The notes under the pieces: generated by a model
Databases searched by the model: none
What the model was told of the DNA's origin: nothing
The model's input: the letters and a program-made list of their open reading frames with translations, nothing else
Shown: positions 1 through 8,966 of the stretch, piece by piece
Numbering within the stretch: the stretch's first letter is position 1
Layout: every line of letters starts with the position of its first letter
Program-made: the position numbers and the translations under genes
NCBI RefSeq assembly: GCF_023074075.1
Contig: NZ_JADPKT010000086.1
Location: forward strand, 55,126 to 119,125
Origin: Bradyrhizobium sp. 138
GTDB lineage: Bacteria > Pseudomonadota > Alphaproteobacteria > Rhizobiales > Xanthobacteraceae
DNA length: 64,000 bases
Direction: 5' to 3'

Positions 1-140
1 AGGAGGGGAAAACTGAGAGGGTGGTTATCCCTTTCGCCTTCCCCGTTCAAGTCGGTGGATGCCCATTTGTCGGGCTTGCCGCGTTTCCGGCCAGCAACCC
101 AAAGCCGTCATTCATGGGCGCCCGCGCCACTGCGCGGGCG

Positions 141-180
141 AACCCGGAATCTCGAGATTGGGACCGCGAGATTCCGGGTT
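141..180. repeat. Palindromic intergenic repeat (family D)
   Basis: A perfect 14-bp inverted repeat (AACCCGGAATCTCG and its complement) surrounds a 12-bp centre. It is followed by a GC-rich CGCGCTTCGCGCG segment that can pair further. The element lies downstream of zapE, in the first 223 bases, where I see no gene. It looks like the dispersed palindromic elements common between bradyrhizobial genes. It could also end transcription of zapE, although no T-run follows it. Confidence 0.7.
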
Positions 181-223
181 CGCGCTTCGCGCGCCCCGGA
201 ATGGAAGCATCGGAGAATAGGAC

Positions 224-1408
224 TTAAGTCTCCACCAGACCCTTGGTGGAGCCGCTTGCGGTGGAATCCTTGCGGCCGTGAGCCAGCGCCAGATAGGATT
301 CCGAGCTCATCTCGATCAGGCGCGAGGCCGTCCGCTTGAACTCCATGGCCTCAACGCCCTCATGGGCGAGGTAGAGCGAGATCGGGTTGGCGTCGGCCGA
401 AGCCATCAGCTTCACGGCATTGTCATAGAGCGTGTCGATCAGCGTGATGAAGCGCTTGGCGGCGTTGCGCTGGGCGAAGTCCATCACTGGAATATGGTCG
501 ACCAGGATAGTGTGATAGTCGTGCGCCAGCCTGAGGTAATCCGATGCGCCGAGCGGCTTCTCGCAGAGGTCGGAGAAGGGAAACCGCGCCACGCCATGTG
601 CCGAGCACGGCACGTGCAGGATGCGACCCTTGACCGAAATATCGCGCGACTTGCATTTGGCGTTGCCGGTCATTTTCGACCAGGCGCGGTCGAGCGCGGC
701 GTCCGCATCGCCATCGGCCGGCGTCAGCCACATCGGCACGCCCTGCAACTTCTCCAGCCGAAAGTCGGTGCGCGCATCGAGCCGCGCGACGTCCATATGG
801 TCGGTGATCTGCTTGATGAACGGCAGGAACAGCGAACGGTTGAGGCCGCCCTTGTAGAGATCGTCGGGGGCGACGTTGGAGGTCGCGACCACGACGGTGC
901 CGAGCTCGAACAATTTGGCGAACAGGCGTCCCAGGATCATCGCGTCCGCGATGTCGGTGACGTGGAATTCGTCGAAGCAGAGCAGCCAGCTCTCCTCGAA
1001 GATCGCATTCGCGGTCAGCGCGATGACGTCGCCGTCGGCGATCTCGCCGCGCGCGATGCCCTGGCGATAGTCGTAGATGCGCTCATGCACGTCCGCCATG
1101 AATTCGTGGAAATGCGCGCGCCGCTTGTGCTCGACGGTCGAGTGCTGGAAGAACAAATCCATCAGCATGGTCTTGCCGCGGCCGACCTCGCCATGGATGT
1201 AGAGCCCGCGCGGGGCCTCGTCCTTGTCGCTGCTGAACAGGCGCGCGAGCAGGCCCTGCTTGCGCTGCGGCGTATAGCTCGCGAGCCGCTGGTCGAGCGC
1301 CGCATAGGCCTCGGCGACCTCGGCCTGCGCCGCGTCGGGCTCGATCGCGCCGGAGGCGATCTCGGCCTGATAGGCCTCGCTGAATGGGGAACTGGGGGTC
1401 GAGAGCAT
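224..1408 (-). CDS. zapE: Cell division protein ZapE (AFG1/LACE1 family ATPase)
   Basis: This is a P-loop ATPase of the AFG1/ZapE family. In E. coli the family is linked to Z-ring dynamics, and in mitochondria to quality control of respiratory proteins. The 394-residue protein has a Walker A motif GEVGRGKT at about residues 73-80 and a Walker B segment LLCFDEFHV at about 142-150. A sensor-like VVVATSNVAPDDLY follows at about 171-184. Its length fits the family. The ATG start gives an N-terminus of about 65 residues before the P-loop, which is normal. In many alphaproteobacteria the gene precedes mdh and the suc operon, which would lie just left of this window. The identification is firm; the cellular role in this organism is inferred. 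Confidence 0.95.
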   Translation of the reverse strand: MLSTPSSPFSEAYQAEIASGAIEPDAAQAEVAEAYAALDQRLASYTPQRKQGLLARLFSSDKDEAPRGLYIHGEVGRGKTMLMDLFFQHSTVEHKRRAHFHEFMADVHERIYDYRQGIARGEIADGDVIALTANAIFEESWLLCFDEFHVTDIADAMILGRLFAKLFELGTVVVATSNVAPDDLYKGGLNRSLFLPFIKQITDHMDVARLDARTDFRLEKLQGVPMWLTPADGDADAALDRAWSKMTGNAKCKSRDISVKGRILHVPCSAHGVARFPFSDLCEKPLGASDYLRLAHDYHTILVDHIPVMDFAQRNAAKRFITLIDTLYDNAVKLMASADANPISLYLAHEGVEAMEFKRTASRLIEMSSESYLALAHGRKDSTASGSTKGLVET

Positions 1409-1475
1409 GGCCCTTTACCGCCAGAGACGGGCGGAAATTGCAAGCCGGGAATTGGTGCAGGGCGCTATGCGTTCC

Positions 1476-1622
1476 GTGTCCCGGACGCGCTGCGGCACTC
1501 CCGGCGATGCGAAGCATCGTCCGGTGTGACGCCGTGCAGAGCCGGGACCCACCGTTTCGCTCAGCGGCAAATTTCGTTCATCGTGGAGCACTGGGCCCCG
1601 GCTCTGCGGCCGGGGCACGAGA
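1476..1622. repeat. Dispersed palindromic repeat, family A, copy 1
   Basis: A GC-rich imperfect palindrome starts with GTCCCGGACGCGCTGCGG, contains GCAGAGCCGGGACCCA and ends in GGCCGGGGCACGAG. Related copies lie at 16300-16405 and 35837-35963 with the same order of modules. It fills almost the whole zapE-thpR intergenic space and carries no gene. Confidence 0.75.
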
Positions 1623-1628
1623 GCGGTG

Positions 1629-2165
1629 CTACTCACACAGCTCGTAGGCGTCCTCGACCACATACGGCCCGCCGCCCGTCGACGCACGCGACGAGAACAA
1701 GACAAACCGCTCCGCCATGAACGCCTTGCTCGGGAAATAGCCGCGCAGCGAGAGATAATCGGCGACGTCGCGATCGGAGGCATCGTGCAGCCGGGCGAGC
1801 GTCACATGCGGAATGAATTTGCGCCCCTCGGGGTTGAGACCGATCCGCTGCATCATGCGCTCGAGCTCGGCCTGCAATTCCATCAGCGGCTTGCTCGGCG
1901 CGATGGTCGCAACGACTGCGCGCGGCTTGCGGCCGCCGAAACTCGTCAGCCCCTGCACCTTCACCTCGAACGGCTTGCGGTCGACGCGAAACAGCATCGA
2001 GGCGATCTCGTTGGCGGACACGCCGTCGATATCGCCGATGAAGCGCAAGGTGACGTGATAATTTTCGGGATCGATCCACCGGGCGCCGGGAAGGCCACCC
2101 CTCAAGTTGGAAAGCGACTGGCCGATCTCGGCCGGAATTTCCAGACCCGTGAACAAACGCGGCAT
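1629..2165 (-). CDS. thpR: RNA 2',3'-cyclic phosphodiesterase
   Basis: This member of the 2H phosphoesterase superfamily (LigT/ThpR) hydrolyses 2',3'-cyclic phosphate ends of RNA to 2'-phosphates and can ligate tRNA halves in vitro. Both catalytic H-x-T motifs are visible: HVTLRF at about residues 37-42 and HVTLARL at about 120-126. They are separated by the usual distance of about 80 residues. The protein has 178 residues, typical for the family. It is on the same strand as zapE but separated from it by a repeat, so co-transcription is uncertain. Confidence 0.95.
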   Translation of the reverse strand: MPRLFTGLEIPAEIGQSLSNLRGGLPGARWIDPENYHVTLRFIGDIDGVSANEIASMLFRVDRKPFEVKVQGLTSFGGRKPRAVVATIAPSKPLMELQAELERMMQRIGLNPEGRKFIPHVTLARLHDASDRDVADYLSLRGYFPSKAFMAERFVLFSSRASTGGGPYVVEDAYELCE

Positions 2166-2337
2166 CGTTTCGCACTCCCGATGCTTGGGTACGATCCCTG
2201 AGCAGGATCATATCCAAATTAGAGCCGGCGACGAATCACCGGTACCCTGATTCCTATCGCGTTTGTGTGACTCTGCGAAGCTTGGCCCGCCTTACCCCGG
2301 GAAAACCCTGGGTATGAGGGTTGGCGCTGCCTGCATT

Positions 2338-2982
2338 TCAACGCCGCTGCCCAACGATCGTGCCAATGAATGCCTCCACCGTGGGCATGATGTTGCCAAC
2401 GATGATGTCGACGCCGGCCGCGGTCGGATGAATGCCGTCGGCCTGGTTGAGCTTGGCATCGGCGGCGACGGCGTCGAGGAAGAATGGATAGAGCGGCACG
2501 TCGAATGTTTTCGCAAGCTCCGGATAAATCGAATTGAAGCGCGCGGCGTAATCGGCGCCGTAGTTCGGCGGCGCCAGCATGCCGCAGAGCATCACCGCGA
2601 TCTTGCGCGCCTTGAGCCGCTGGATGATGTCGGTGAGCGCGGCGCGCGTCAAACCGGGATCGATGCCGCGCAGCGCATCGTTGGCGCCGAGCTCGACGAT
2701 GACGCCCTCGGTTCCCTCAGGCACCGACCAGTCGAGCCGATCGCGGCCGCCGGAAGCAGTGTCGCCGGACACCCCGGCATTGGTCATGTCGACCGCTATG
2801 CCTTTGGCCTGCAAGGCTTTTTGAAGCTTTTGGGGGAACGCCTGCTGGGCCGGGAGGCCGAGGCCGGCACTTAAGGAATCGCCGAGAACCACCAGCTTGA
2901 TCGGCTTGGCCGCCGGCTGTGCTTGGGCCAACGCGCTTGTCGCAATCGTCATCAAAGCGAGCATCAACACGGCTATGTGCAT
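2338..2982 (-). CDS. tesA: Arylesterase / acyl-CoA thioesterase I (SGNH hydrolase)
   Basis: This is a periplasmic SGNH-family esterase of the TesA type. The 214-residue protein starts with a signal peptide (hydrophobic core at about 3-17, likely cleavage after SALA). I therefore chose the ATG at 2982 over in-frame starts further upstream. The blocks are the catalytic serine in GDSLSAG (about 34-40), GAND (block III) and DGIHPTAAG, which holds the catalytic Asp and His. It is divergent from the ABC exporter genes at 3038-6324. E. coli has the same arrangement (tesA against ybbA-ybbP), which supports the assignment. Confidence 0.94.
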   Translation of the reverse strand: MHIAVLMLALMTIATSALAQAQPAAKPIKLVVLGDSLSAGLGLPAQQAFPQKLQKALQAKGIAVDMTNAGVSGDTASGGRDRLDWSVPEGTEGVIVELGANDALRGIDPGLTRAALTDIIQRLKARKIAVMLCGMLAPPNYGADYAARFNSIYPELAKTFDVPLYPFFLDAVAADAKLNQADGIHPTAAGVDIIVGNIMPTVEAFIGTIVGQRR

Positions 2983-3037
2983 GAACAATCCGTAACGCCT
3001 CTCGACCGCGCTATCGGAGTTGCCATATGACCGGACC

Positions 3038-3757
3038 ATGGACACTCGCATCGAAACCTCTTCGCTCGCCGCTGCCGCGGACACCATCGCCATCTCCAAC
3101 GTCAACCTCTCATTGGGGACCGGCGCGGCACGCGTTCACATCCTCAAGGATATCAGCTTGCGGGTTGCCTCGGGCGAGGCGATCGGCCTGATCGGCCCGT
3201 CAGGCTCGGGCAAATCCACGCTGCTGATGGTGATGGCGGGGCTGGAGCGTCCTGATAGCGGAGAGGTGGTGGTCTCAGGCACGCCTTTCAATGCCCTCGA
3301 CGAGGACGCGCTGGCCCGCTTCCGCGGCCGCCAGGTCGGCATCGTCTTCCAGTCCTTCCATCTGATCCCGACCATGACGGCGCTGGAGAACGTCGCCGTG
3401 CCGCTCGAACTCGCCGGCAATCCGGATGCAGCAAAGCGCGCGGCGCAGGAGCTGCAATCGGTCGGGCTCGGCGATCGCCTGCATCATTACCCGACGCAGC
3501 TTTCCGGCGGCGAGCAGCAGCGGGTTGCGCTGGCCCGCGCGCTGGCGCCCGATCCCGCCATCCTCGTCGCGGACGAGCCGACCGGCAATCTGGATGAGGC
3601 GACGGGAAAGCAGATCGTCGATCTGCTGTTCAGCAAGCATGCCGAACGCGGCATGACCTTGGTGCTGGTCACGCATGATTCCTCACTCGCGCATCGCTGC
3701 GATCGCGTGATCCGCCTGCGCTCGGGCCGCATCGACACGCAGTCTGCGCCGGCATGA
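3038..3757 (+). CDS. ABC transporter ATP-binding protein (YbbA/LolD type)
   Basis: This is the ATPase subunit of a type VII (MacB/LolCDE-like) ABC system. The 239-residue protein has Walker A GPSGSGKS at about residues 53-60, the signature LSGGEQQRVALARAL, and Walker B ILVADEPTG. An H-loop TLVLVTHD follows near the end. The stop overlaps the start of the permease gene by four bases (ATGA), so the two are almost certainly co-translated. An in-frame TTG at 3020 is an alternative start. By synteny with tesA it corresponds to E. coli YbbA rather than to LolD itself. The substrate is unknown. Confidence 0.92.
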   Translation: MDTRIETSSLAAAADTIAISNVNLSLGTGAARVHILKDISLRVASGEAIGLIGPSGSGKSTLLMVMAGLERPDSGEVVVSGTPFNALDEDALARFRGRQVGIVFQSFHLIPTMTALENVAVPLELAGNPDAAKRAAQELQSVGLGDRLHHYPTQLSGGEQQRVALARALAPDPAILVADEPTGNLDEATGKQIVDLLFSKHAERGMTLVLVTHDSSLAHRCDRVIRLRSGRIDTQSAPA

Positions 3758-6324
3758 GCGCGGTGGCCGAATCTTTCGTGAAGCCGGGCGGCGTTGCGCT
3801 GTCGCTGCGTTATGCGCTGCGCGAATTGCGCGGGGGCCTGCGCGGCTTCTACGTCTTCATCGCCTGCATCGCGCTCGGCGTGATGGCCATCGCCGGCGTC
3901 GGCTCGGTCTCGGCCAGCCTCTCCGACGGCCTTGCGCGCGAGGGCCGCACGCTGCTCGGCGGCGACGTCTCCTTCGTGCTGTTCCAGCGCGAGGCGAAAC
4001 CTGAGGAAGTCGCCTTCCTGCGCTCGCGCGGCACCGTGTCGACCGCCGCCACCTTGCGCGGCATGGCGCGCGCGGCCGATGGCCAGCTCGCTTTGGTCGA
4101 GATGAAAGCGGTCGACGACACCTATCCGATGCTGGGTCAGCTGACGCTGGCGCCGCAGCTGGCGATGCCCGATCTGCTCGCGGAGCGCGACGGCGCATTC
4201 GGCGCGGCCGCCGATCCGACGCTGCTGGCGCGGCTGTCGCTGAAGACCGGCGATCGCGTCACCATCGGCTCCGCGACCTTCCAGATCCGCTCGACCGTCG
4301 AAGCCGAGCCCGACAAGCTCGCCGGCGGCATCGGCTTCGGCCCGCGCTTCCTGATCAGCGAGGCGGGCCTGCGGGCCACCGGCCTGATCCAGCCCGGCAG
4401 TTTGGTGCGCTGGGTCTACCGGGTGAAGCTGCCCGATGCCGCGAACAATGAGCGCGCCACCGAAACCTTTATCGCGGATGCGCGCAATGCCGCGCCGCAG
4501 GCCGGCTGGGAGATCCGCAGCCGCTCCAACGCGTCGCCGCAGCTCGAGCGCAACATCAACCGCTTCACCCAGTTCCTGACCCTGGTCGGCCTCGCCGCAC
4601 TGCTGGTCGGAGGTGTCGGCGTCGCCAATGCCGTGAAGAGCCATATCGACCGCCGGCTCGAGGTGATCGCGGCGCTCAAGGCCGTCGGCGCTACCGGGCG
4701 CGACGTGTTCGGCATCTATCTTGCGCAGGTTCTCTTGCTCGCAGGCATCGGCTCGATGATCGGCCTTGCGCTCGGCGCCGCCATGCCCTTCGCCATCGTC
4801 GGCCTGTTCGGCAAGCTATTGCCGCTACCGGTGGTGCCGGCCGTGCATGCCGACGAGCTCGCGCTGTCCTTCGTCTATGGCCTCCTGACCGCGCTCGCCT
4901 TCGGCCTGTGGCCGCTCGGGCGAGTGCACGACGTGCCGGTGGCCGCGCTGTTCCGCGACACCATCAGCTCCGAATGGCACCGGCCGCGCGTGGGCTATCT
5001 CGTGTTCATGGGTGTCGTGATCGCGCTGCTGATCGCGGTCGTGATCGGGCTGTCGTTCGATAAGCGCATCGCGGCGGTGTTCGTGGCGGCCTCGGTCGTC
5101 GTGTTCGCCCTGCTGCGCGGCATCGCCGCCCTGCTGATGGGAACCGCGCGGCGGCTGCCGCGGACACGGCTGCCGATGCTGCGGCTTGCGATCGCCAACA
5201 TCCACCGGCCGGGCGCGCTGACACCCTCGGTCGTGCTGTCGCTGGGCCTGGGGCTCGCGGTGCTCGTCACCATCACCCAGATCGACGGCAATCTGCGCCG
5301 GCAGTTTCTCGCAGCGCTGCCCGATCAGGCGCCGTCGTTCTTCTTCATCGACATCCCAAGCGCACAAGCCGAGCAGTTCGACCTCTATCTGCGCCAGATC
5401 GCGCCGGATGCGAAGGTCGAGGACGTGCCGATGCTGCGCGGGCGCATCGTCGCGGCGCGCGGCGTTCGCGCCGAGGACCTCAAGCCGACCACCGATTCCG
5501 AATGGGTGCTGCAGAGCGACCGCGGGCTGACCTATACCGGCGAGCTGCCGAAGGGCTCCAAGGTGGTCGAGGGCGAATGGTGGAGCGCGGACTATTCCGG
5601 CCCGCCGCTGGTCTCGATGGAGAAGAAGATCGCCGACGGATTGGGCCTCAAGCTCGGCGACGAAATCGTGGTCAACGTGCTCGGCCGCGACATTCCGGCC
5701 AGGATCGGCAATCTGCGCACCATCGACTGGCAGGGACTCGGCATCAACTTCGTTCTCGTGTTCTCGCCGAACGCCTTCAAGGGCGCGCCGCATACCCACA
5801 TCGCGACGCTGACGGAAGCGGGCGGAAATGCGGCCGGCGACGGCAAGATCATCAAGCAGGTCGCCGACGCCTATCCGATGGTGACGAGCGTGCGTGTGCG
5901 CGAGGTGATGCAGACGGTCGGCTCGGTGGTGACCAATCTGGCGCTGGCGATTCGCGGCGCCAGCGCCGTGACCCTGATCTCGGCGATCCTGGTGCTCGGC
6001 GGGGCGCTCGCCGCCGGCCATCGCCACCGGGTCTACGATGCGGTGATCCTGAAGACGCTGGGCGCGACGCGGTTGCGGCTGCTCGGCGCCTATGCGCTCG
6101 AATACCTCCTGATCGGGCTCGCCACCGCCTTGTTCGGCGTGATCGCCGGCAGCGTCGCAGCCTGGATGATCGTGACGCGGCTGATGACGCTGAGCTTCGT
6201 CTGGCAGGCCGGCAGCGCGGCCGGCGTGGTGGCGGCCGCCCTGGTCGTCACCGTCGGGCTCGGGCTTGCCGGCACGCTGCTGGCATTGAACAAAAAGCCC
6301 GCGACGGTGTTGCGGAATTTGTGA
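3754..6324 (+). CDS. FtsX-like ABC transporter permease (YbbP type)
   Basis: This large 856-residue inner-membrane permease pairs with the ATPase just upstream. It has a membrane segment near residues 28-50, a long periplasmic domain, a first FtsX-type three-helix block (about 270-395), two further helices (about 410-460), a second periplasmic domain (about 510-720) and a second FtsX block at the C-terminus (about 725-850). This duplicated layout matches the YbbP family of predicted lysophospholipase L1 export systems. No lipid or peptide substrate can be deduced from sequence. The link to TesA is only by neighbourhood. Confidence 0.92.
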   Translation: MSAVAESFVKPGGVALSLRYALRELRGGLRGFYVFIACIALGVMAIAGVGSVSASLSDGLAREGRTLLGGDVSFVLFQREAKPEEVAFLRSRGTVSTAATLRGMARAADGQLALVEMKAVDDTYPMLGQLTLAPQLAMPDLLAERDGAFGAAADPTLLARLSLKTGDRVTIGSATFQIRSTVEAEPDKLAGGIGFGPRFLISEAGLRATGLIQPGSLVRWVYRVKLPDAANNERATETFIADARNAAPQAGWEIRSRSNASPQLERNINRFTQFLTLVGLAALLVGGVGVANAVKSHIDRRLEVIAALKAVGATGRDVFGIYLAQVLLLAGIGSMIGLALGAAMPFAIVGLFGKLLPLPVVPAVHADELALSFVYGLLTALAFGLWPLGRVHDVPVAALFRDTISSEWHRPRVGYLVFMGVVIALLIAVVIGLSFDKRIAAVFVAASVVVFALLRGIAALLMGTARRLPRTRLPMLRLAIANIHRPGALTPSVVLSLGLGLAVLVTITQIDGNLRRQFLAALPDQAPSFFFIDIPSAQAEQFDLYLRQIAPDAKVEDVPMLRGRIVAARGVRAEDLKPTTDSEWVLQSDRGLTYTGELPKGSKVVEGEWWSADYSGPPLVSMEKKIADGLGLKLGDEIVVNVLGRDIPARIGNLRTIDWQGLGINFVLVFSPNAFKGAPHTHIATLTEAGGNAAGDGKIIKQVADAYPMVTSVRVREVMQTVGSVVTNLALAIRGASAVTLISAILVLGGALAAGHRHRVYDAVILKTLGATRLRLLGAYALEYLLIGLATALFGVIAGSVAAWMIVTRLMTLSFVWQAGSAAGVVAAALVVTVGLGLAGTLLALNKKPATVLRNL

Positions 6325-6605
6325 CAAATGGTAGCGGCTGGCCGCGCGGGTGCGAAATCGCACGATTCCTGCGATTAACCACGACTGCTCGTCAGGTTCG
6401 CGTCATAATAGCCGCCAAGGGCGACATTCAGCCGCGCGTGGAAGGTTGCAGCGAATGTGTTAGTTTCCCACATATCGAATGGGTTCGGAGCCCCGATTGT
6501 TAGCCAAAATTTAGTCGGTTGGCATCGGTATCCGAGATAGAATTTGACGAACCGGCGGCATGGCGACCCTCGTGCCGGACCGGACCAACCAACGGGAATT
6601 CGACC
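6325..6605. other. Intergenic region upstream of the Bax-inhibitor-1 gene
   Basis: This 281-bp stretch separates the YbbP-type permease from the next gene on the same strand. It probably holds the promoter of the downstream gene. I see no gene, strong terminator or repeat in it. Confidence 0.4.
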
Positions 6606-7397
6606 ATGTCGGACCTAGACCGTAACTACGCTTCTCCTTTCGGCAGGGCCGCCGGGCGTGTTGACGCCGCGACGGTCGATGCCGGCCTGCGCGCCTATAT
6701 GCTGCGCATTTACAACTACATGAGCATTGGCCTGGCCATCACCGGCCTTGCCGCGCTCGGCGTCTACATGGCCGCCGTGACCGACGTTCCGACGGCGGAC
6801 GCCGTCCGCGTCGGCAAGCTGTTCCTGACGCCGTTCGGCTACGCGATGTTCGTCAGCCCGCTGAAGTGGCTATTCATGCTCGCGCCGCTCGCCATGGTGT
6901 TCGTGATCTCGGCGGGCATCAACCGTCTCGCACCCTCGACCGCCCAGATCCTGTTCTGGGTGTTCTCGGCGCTGATGGGCATCTCGCTGTCGTCGATCTT
7001 CCTGGTGTTCACGCACACCTCGATCGTGCGGGTGTTCTTCATCACCGCGGCGACCTTCGGTGCGCTGAGCCTTTACGGCTACACCACCAAGCGTGACCTG
7101 ACCGGCATGGGCTCGTTCCTGTTCATGGGCCTGATCGGCATCATCATCGCGAGCCTGGTGAACCTGTTCCTGGCGAGCTCGATGCTGCAGTTCATCGTGT
7201 CGGTGGTCGGCGTGCTGATATTCGCGGGCCTCACCGCCTGGGACACCCAGCGGCTGAAGAACGACTACATCTACGGCTACGCCTCGGCCGGCGGTGACAT
7301 CGCAGAGCGTGCGGCCATCACCGGCGCACTGTCGCTGTACCTGAACTTCATCAACCTGTTCACGCTGCTGCTGCAGCTCCTCGGTCAGCGCGACTAA
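6606..7397 (+). CDS. Bax inhibitor-1 / YccA family membrane protein
   Basis: This 263-residue protein has seven predicted membrane helices and the UPF0005/BI-1 layout: a short hydrophilic N-terminus (about 35 residues) and then seven evenly spaced helices ending close to the C-terminus. Bacterial members include a pH-gated calcium leak channel (BsYetJ) and the FtsH modulator YccA, so an exact role cannot be given. I chose the ATG at 6606 because the family starts with a short polar segment and the upstream in-frame extension is not conserved-looking. A clear intrinsic terminator follows at 7424-7452. Confidence 0.92.
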   Translation: MSDLDRNYASPFGRAAGRVDAATVDAGLRAYMLRIYNYMSIGLAITGLAALGVYMAAVTDVPTADAVRVGKLFLTPFGYAMFVSPLKWLFMLAPLAMVFVISAGINRLAPSTAQILFWVFSALMGISLSSIFLVFTHTSIVRVFFITAATFGALSLYGYTTKRDLTGMGSFLFMGLIGIIIASLVNLFLASSMLQFIVSVVGVLIFAGLTAWDTQRLKNDYIYGYASAGGDIAERAAITGALSLYLNFINLFTLLLQLLGQRD

Positions 7398-7423
7398 GCG
7401 CCAGACCAGAGCGAACGGACACG

Positions 7424-7452
7424 AACCCCGGCCGAGAGGCCGGGGTTTTTGT
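7424..7452 (+). terminator. Intrinsic terminator of the Bax-inhibitor-1 gene
   Basis: A 10-bp stem (AACCCCGGCC / GGCCGGGGTT) closes a GAGA loop and is followed by a T-run, starting 26 bases after the stop codon. Confidence 0.9.
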
Positions 7453-7474
7453 TTGGGTGGCGTGGCCTCTCCCC

Positions 7475-7591
7475 GTCATTGCGAGCGAGCGACTTGTCCG
7501 CCGCAGCCTTGGCGAAGGGCGGAAGCAATCCAGAGTGCCTCCACGGATGCATTTCTGGATTGCTTCGTCGCAAGGGCTCCTCGCAAAGACG
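7475..7591. repeat. Dispersed palindromic repeat, family C, copy 1
   Basis: The element begins GTCATTGCGAGCGAG and includes the inverted pair GAAGCAATCCAGA / TCTGGATTGCTTC around CTCCACGGATGCAT. A second copy lies at 30040-30125 with the same core. It sits in a non-coding gap between two genes. Confidence 0.8.
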
Positions 7592-7651
7592 GAGGCTATG
7601 GCAACACCGTTGCCTCTTCCGGCCACCGCGGGAAGGCTCTAATCTTCCCCC

Positions 7652-8182
7652 ATGACCGCACCTGACATCAGGCCCACGACCGAGGCCGACCTTCCCGCCA
7701 TCACCGCCATCTACCAGCAGGCCGTCCGCGAGGGCACCGCGACGTTCGAGCTGGAGCCACCTGACCTCTCGGAGATGACGCGGCGCTATCGCGCGCTGGT
7801 CGACGGCGGCTATCCCTATTTCGTCGCCATGCTCGACGGCCGCGTGGCCGGCTATGCCTATGCCGGCCCCTACCGGCCGCGGCCGGCCTATCGCTTCACG
7901 GTCGAGAATTCGATCTATCTCGATCCCTCGTTCCACCGCCGCGGGGTCGGCTCAAGGCTGCTGGAGCGGCTGGTCGCCGAATGCGAGGCGCGCGGCTTTC
8001 GCCAGATGATCGCGGTGATCGGCGACTCCGCCAATGCCGGCTCGATCGGCGTGCACACCAAGGGCGGCTTCAAGATGATCGGCACGCATCCCAATGTCGG
8101 GCTGAAATTCGGCCGCTGGCTGGATACGGTGATGATGCAGCGCGACCTCGGCGAGGGCGCGAAGACGGTGCCGGCAAAATAG
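7652..8182 (+). CDS. GNAT family N-acetyltransferase (phosphinothricin acetyltransferase-like)
   Basis: This 176-residue GNAT enzyme transfers an acetyl group from acetyl-CoA to an amino group. It starts with IRPTTEADLPAITAIYQQAV (alpha-1 region), has SIYLDPSFHRRGVGSRLLER as the acetyl-CoA pyrophosphate-binding segment (R-x-x-G-x-G, about residues 90-109), and ends with the GGFK segment of motif B. The pattern ENSIYLDP and the length match the PAT/MnaT subfamily, which acetylates phosphinothricin, methionine sulfone or methionine sulfoximine. The true substrate is not known. Confidence 0.9.
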   Translation: MTAPDIRPTTEADLPAITAIYQQAVREGTATFELEPPDLSEMTRRYRALVDGGYPYFVAMLDGRVAGYAYAGPYRPRPAYRFTVENSIYLDPSFHRRGVGSRLLERLVAECEARGFRQMIAVIGDSANAGSIGVHTKGGFKMIGTHPNVGLKFGRWLDTVMMQRDLGEGAKTVPAK

Positions 8183-8187
8183 GTCTC

Positions 8188-8275
8188 GTAGGGTGGGCAA
8201 AGCGTAGCGTGCCCACGGTCTGTGGCGATGGAGAAAGGTCGTGGGCACGGCGCGTTGCGCCTTTGCCCACCCTAC
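8188..8275. repeat. Dispersed inverted repeat, family B, copy 1
   Basis: It begins GTAGGGTGGGCAAAGCG and ends GCCTTTGCCCACCCTAC, so the ends are inverted copies of each other. An internal GTGCCCAC / GTGGGCAC pair is also present. Seven elements of this family occur in the window, always between genes. Confidence 0.85.
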
Positions 8276-8349
8276 CGCACCGATCGTAAGGTTAGACCAC
8301 CGCCAATTTGCTAGTGCGCCTTTGCCACCCTCCGGCACCGTGCGTGCCG

Positions 8350-8718
8350 CTACACCACCGCCAATTTGCGATCGATCACCAGCAGCACGCGCTCCAGCTC
8401 GTGGCCACGGCGCAGGATCAGGCCCGTCGCCGAGATCACGCTGTACATGCCTTGCTTGCGCGCCAGCCGCGGATCCTTCTCGATGCGATAGATCGGCACT
8501 TCCGAGGCACGGCGATAGACCGAGAACACGGCGCGATCCCTGAGGAAATCGATGGCATAGTCGCGCCACTCGCCGTCGGCGACCATGCGGCCGTAGAGAT
8601 TGAGAATACGGTGCAGCTCGAGCCGGTTGAACGTCACCCGGCTCGGTTGCGTCGTCGCAGCGGCGTGACGCGCCGCCGCGCGCTGCTCGCTCGGATCGGC
8701 ATCCTCCGACAGACTCAT
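8350..8718 (-). CDS. DUF2794 domain-containing protein
   Basis: This 122-residue cytoplasmic protein is of unknown function. From about residue 30 it matches the alphaproteobacterial DUF2794 pattern: RLELHRILNLYGRMVADGEW, then FSVYRRASEVPIYRIEKDP, and an ending with RRGHELERVLLVIDRKLAVV. There is no signal peptide or membrane helix. I chose the ATG at 8718 because AGGA lies about eight bases upstream; an ATG at 8733 is possible. The gene stands alone. No role is known for the family. Confidence 0.85.
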   Translation of the reverse strand: MSLSEDADPSEQRAAARHAAATTQPSRVTFNRLELHRILNLYGRMVADGEWRDYAIDFLRDRAVFSVYRRASEVPIYRIEKDPRLARKQGMYSVISATGLILRRGHELERVLLVIDRKLAVV

Positions 8719-8966
8719 GGAGCGCTTCCTCATCGCACGGTATGACCCGCGTCCGCGAAGACCGTCCCCGGAACCGCAGATCATCATGACAGTGATATGA
8801 TTGCGCCAACCGTTCCCCGCCGCAAGGCCCCTTGATGGAACTCGCTGGCTCAACTTATCGGAATCAAGGCACACGCATGGGTGGAACTTCCTCGCGGCAA
8901 ACCGTCACGGGATCGTTAGCAGGAATCATAGTCTCGCCGCTTTTCCGCCCATCGACTGCCGCCCTG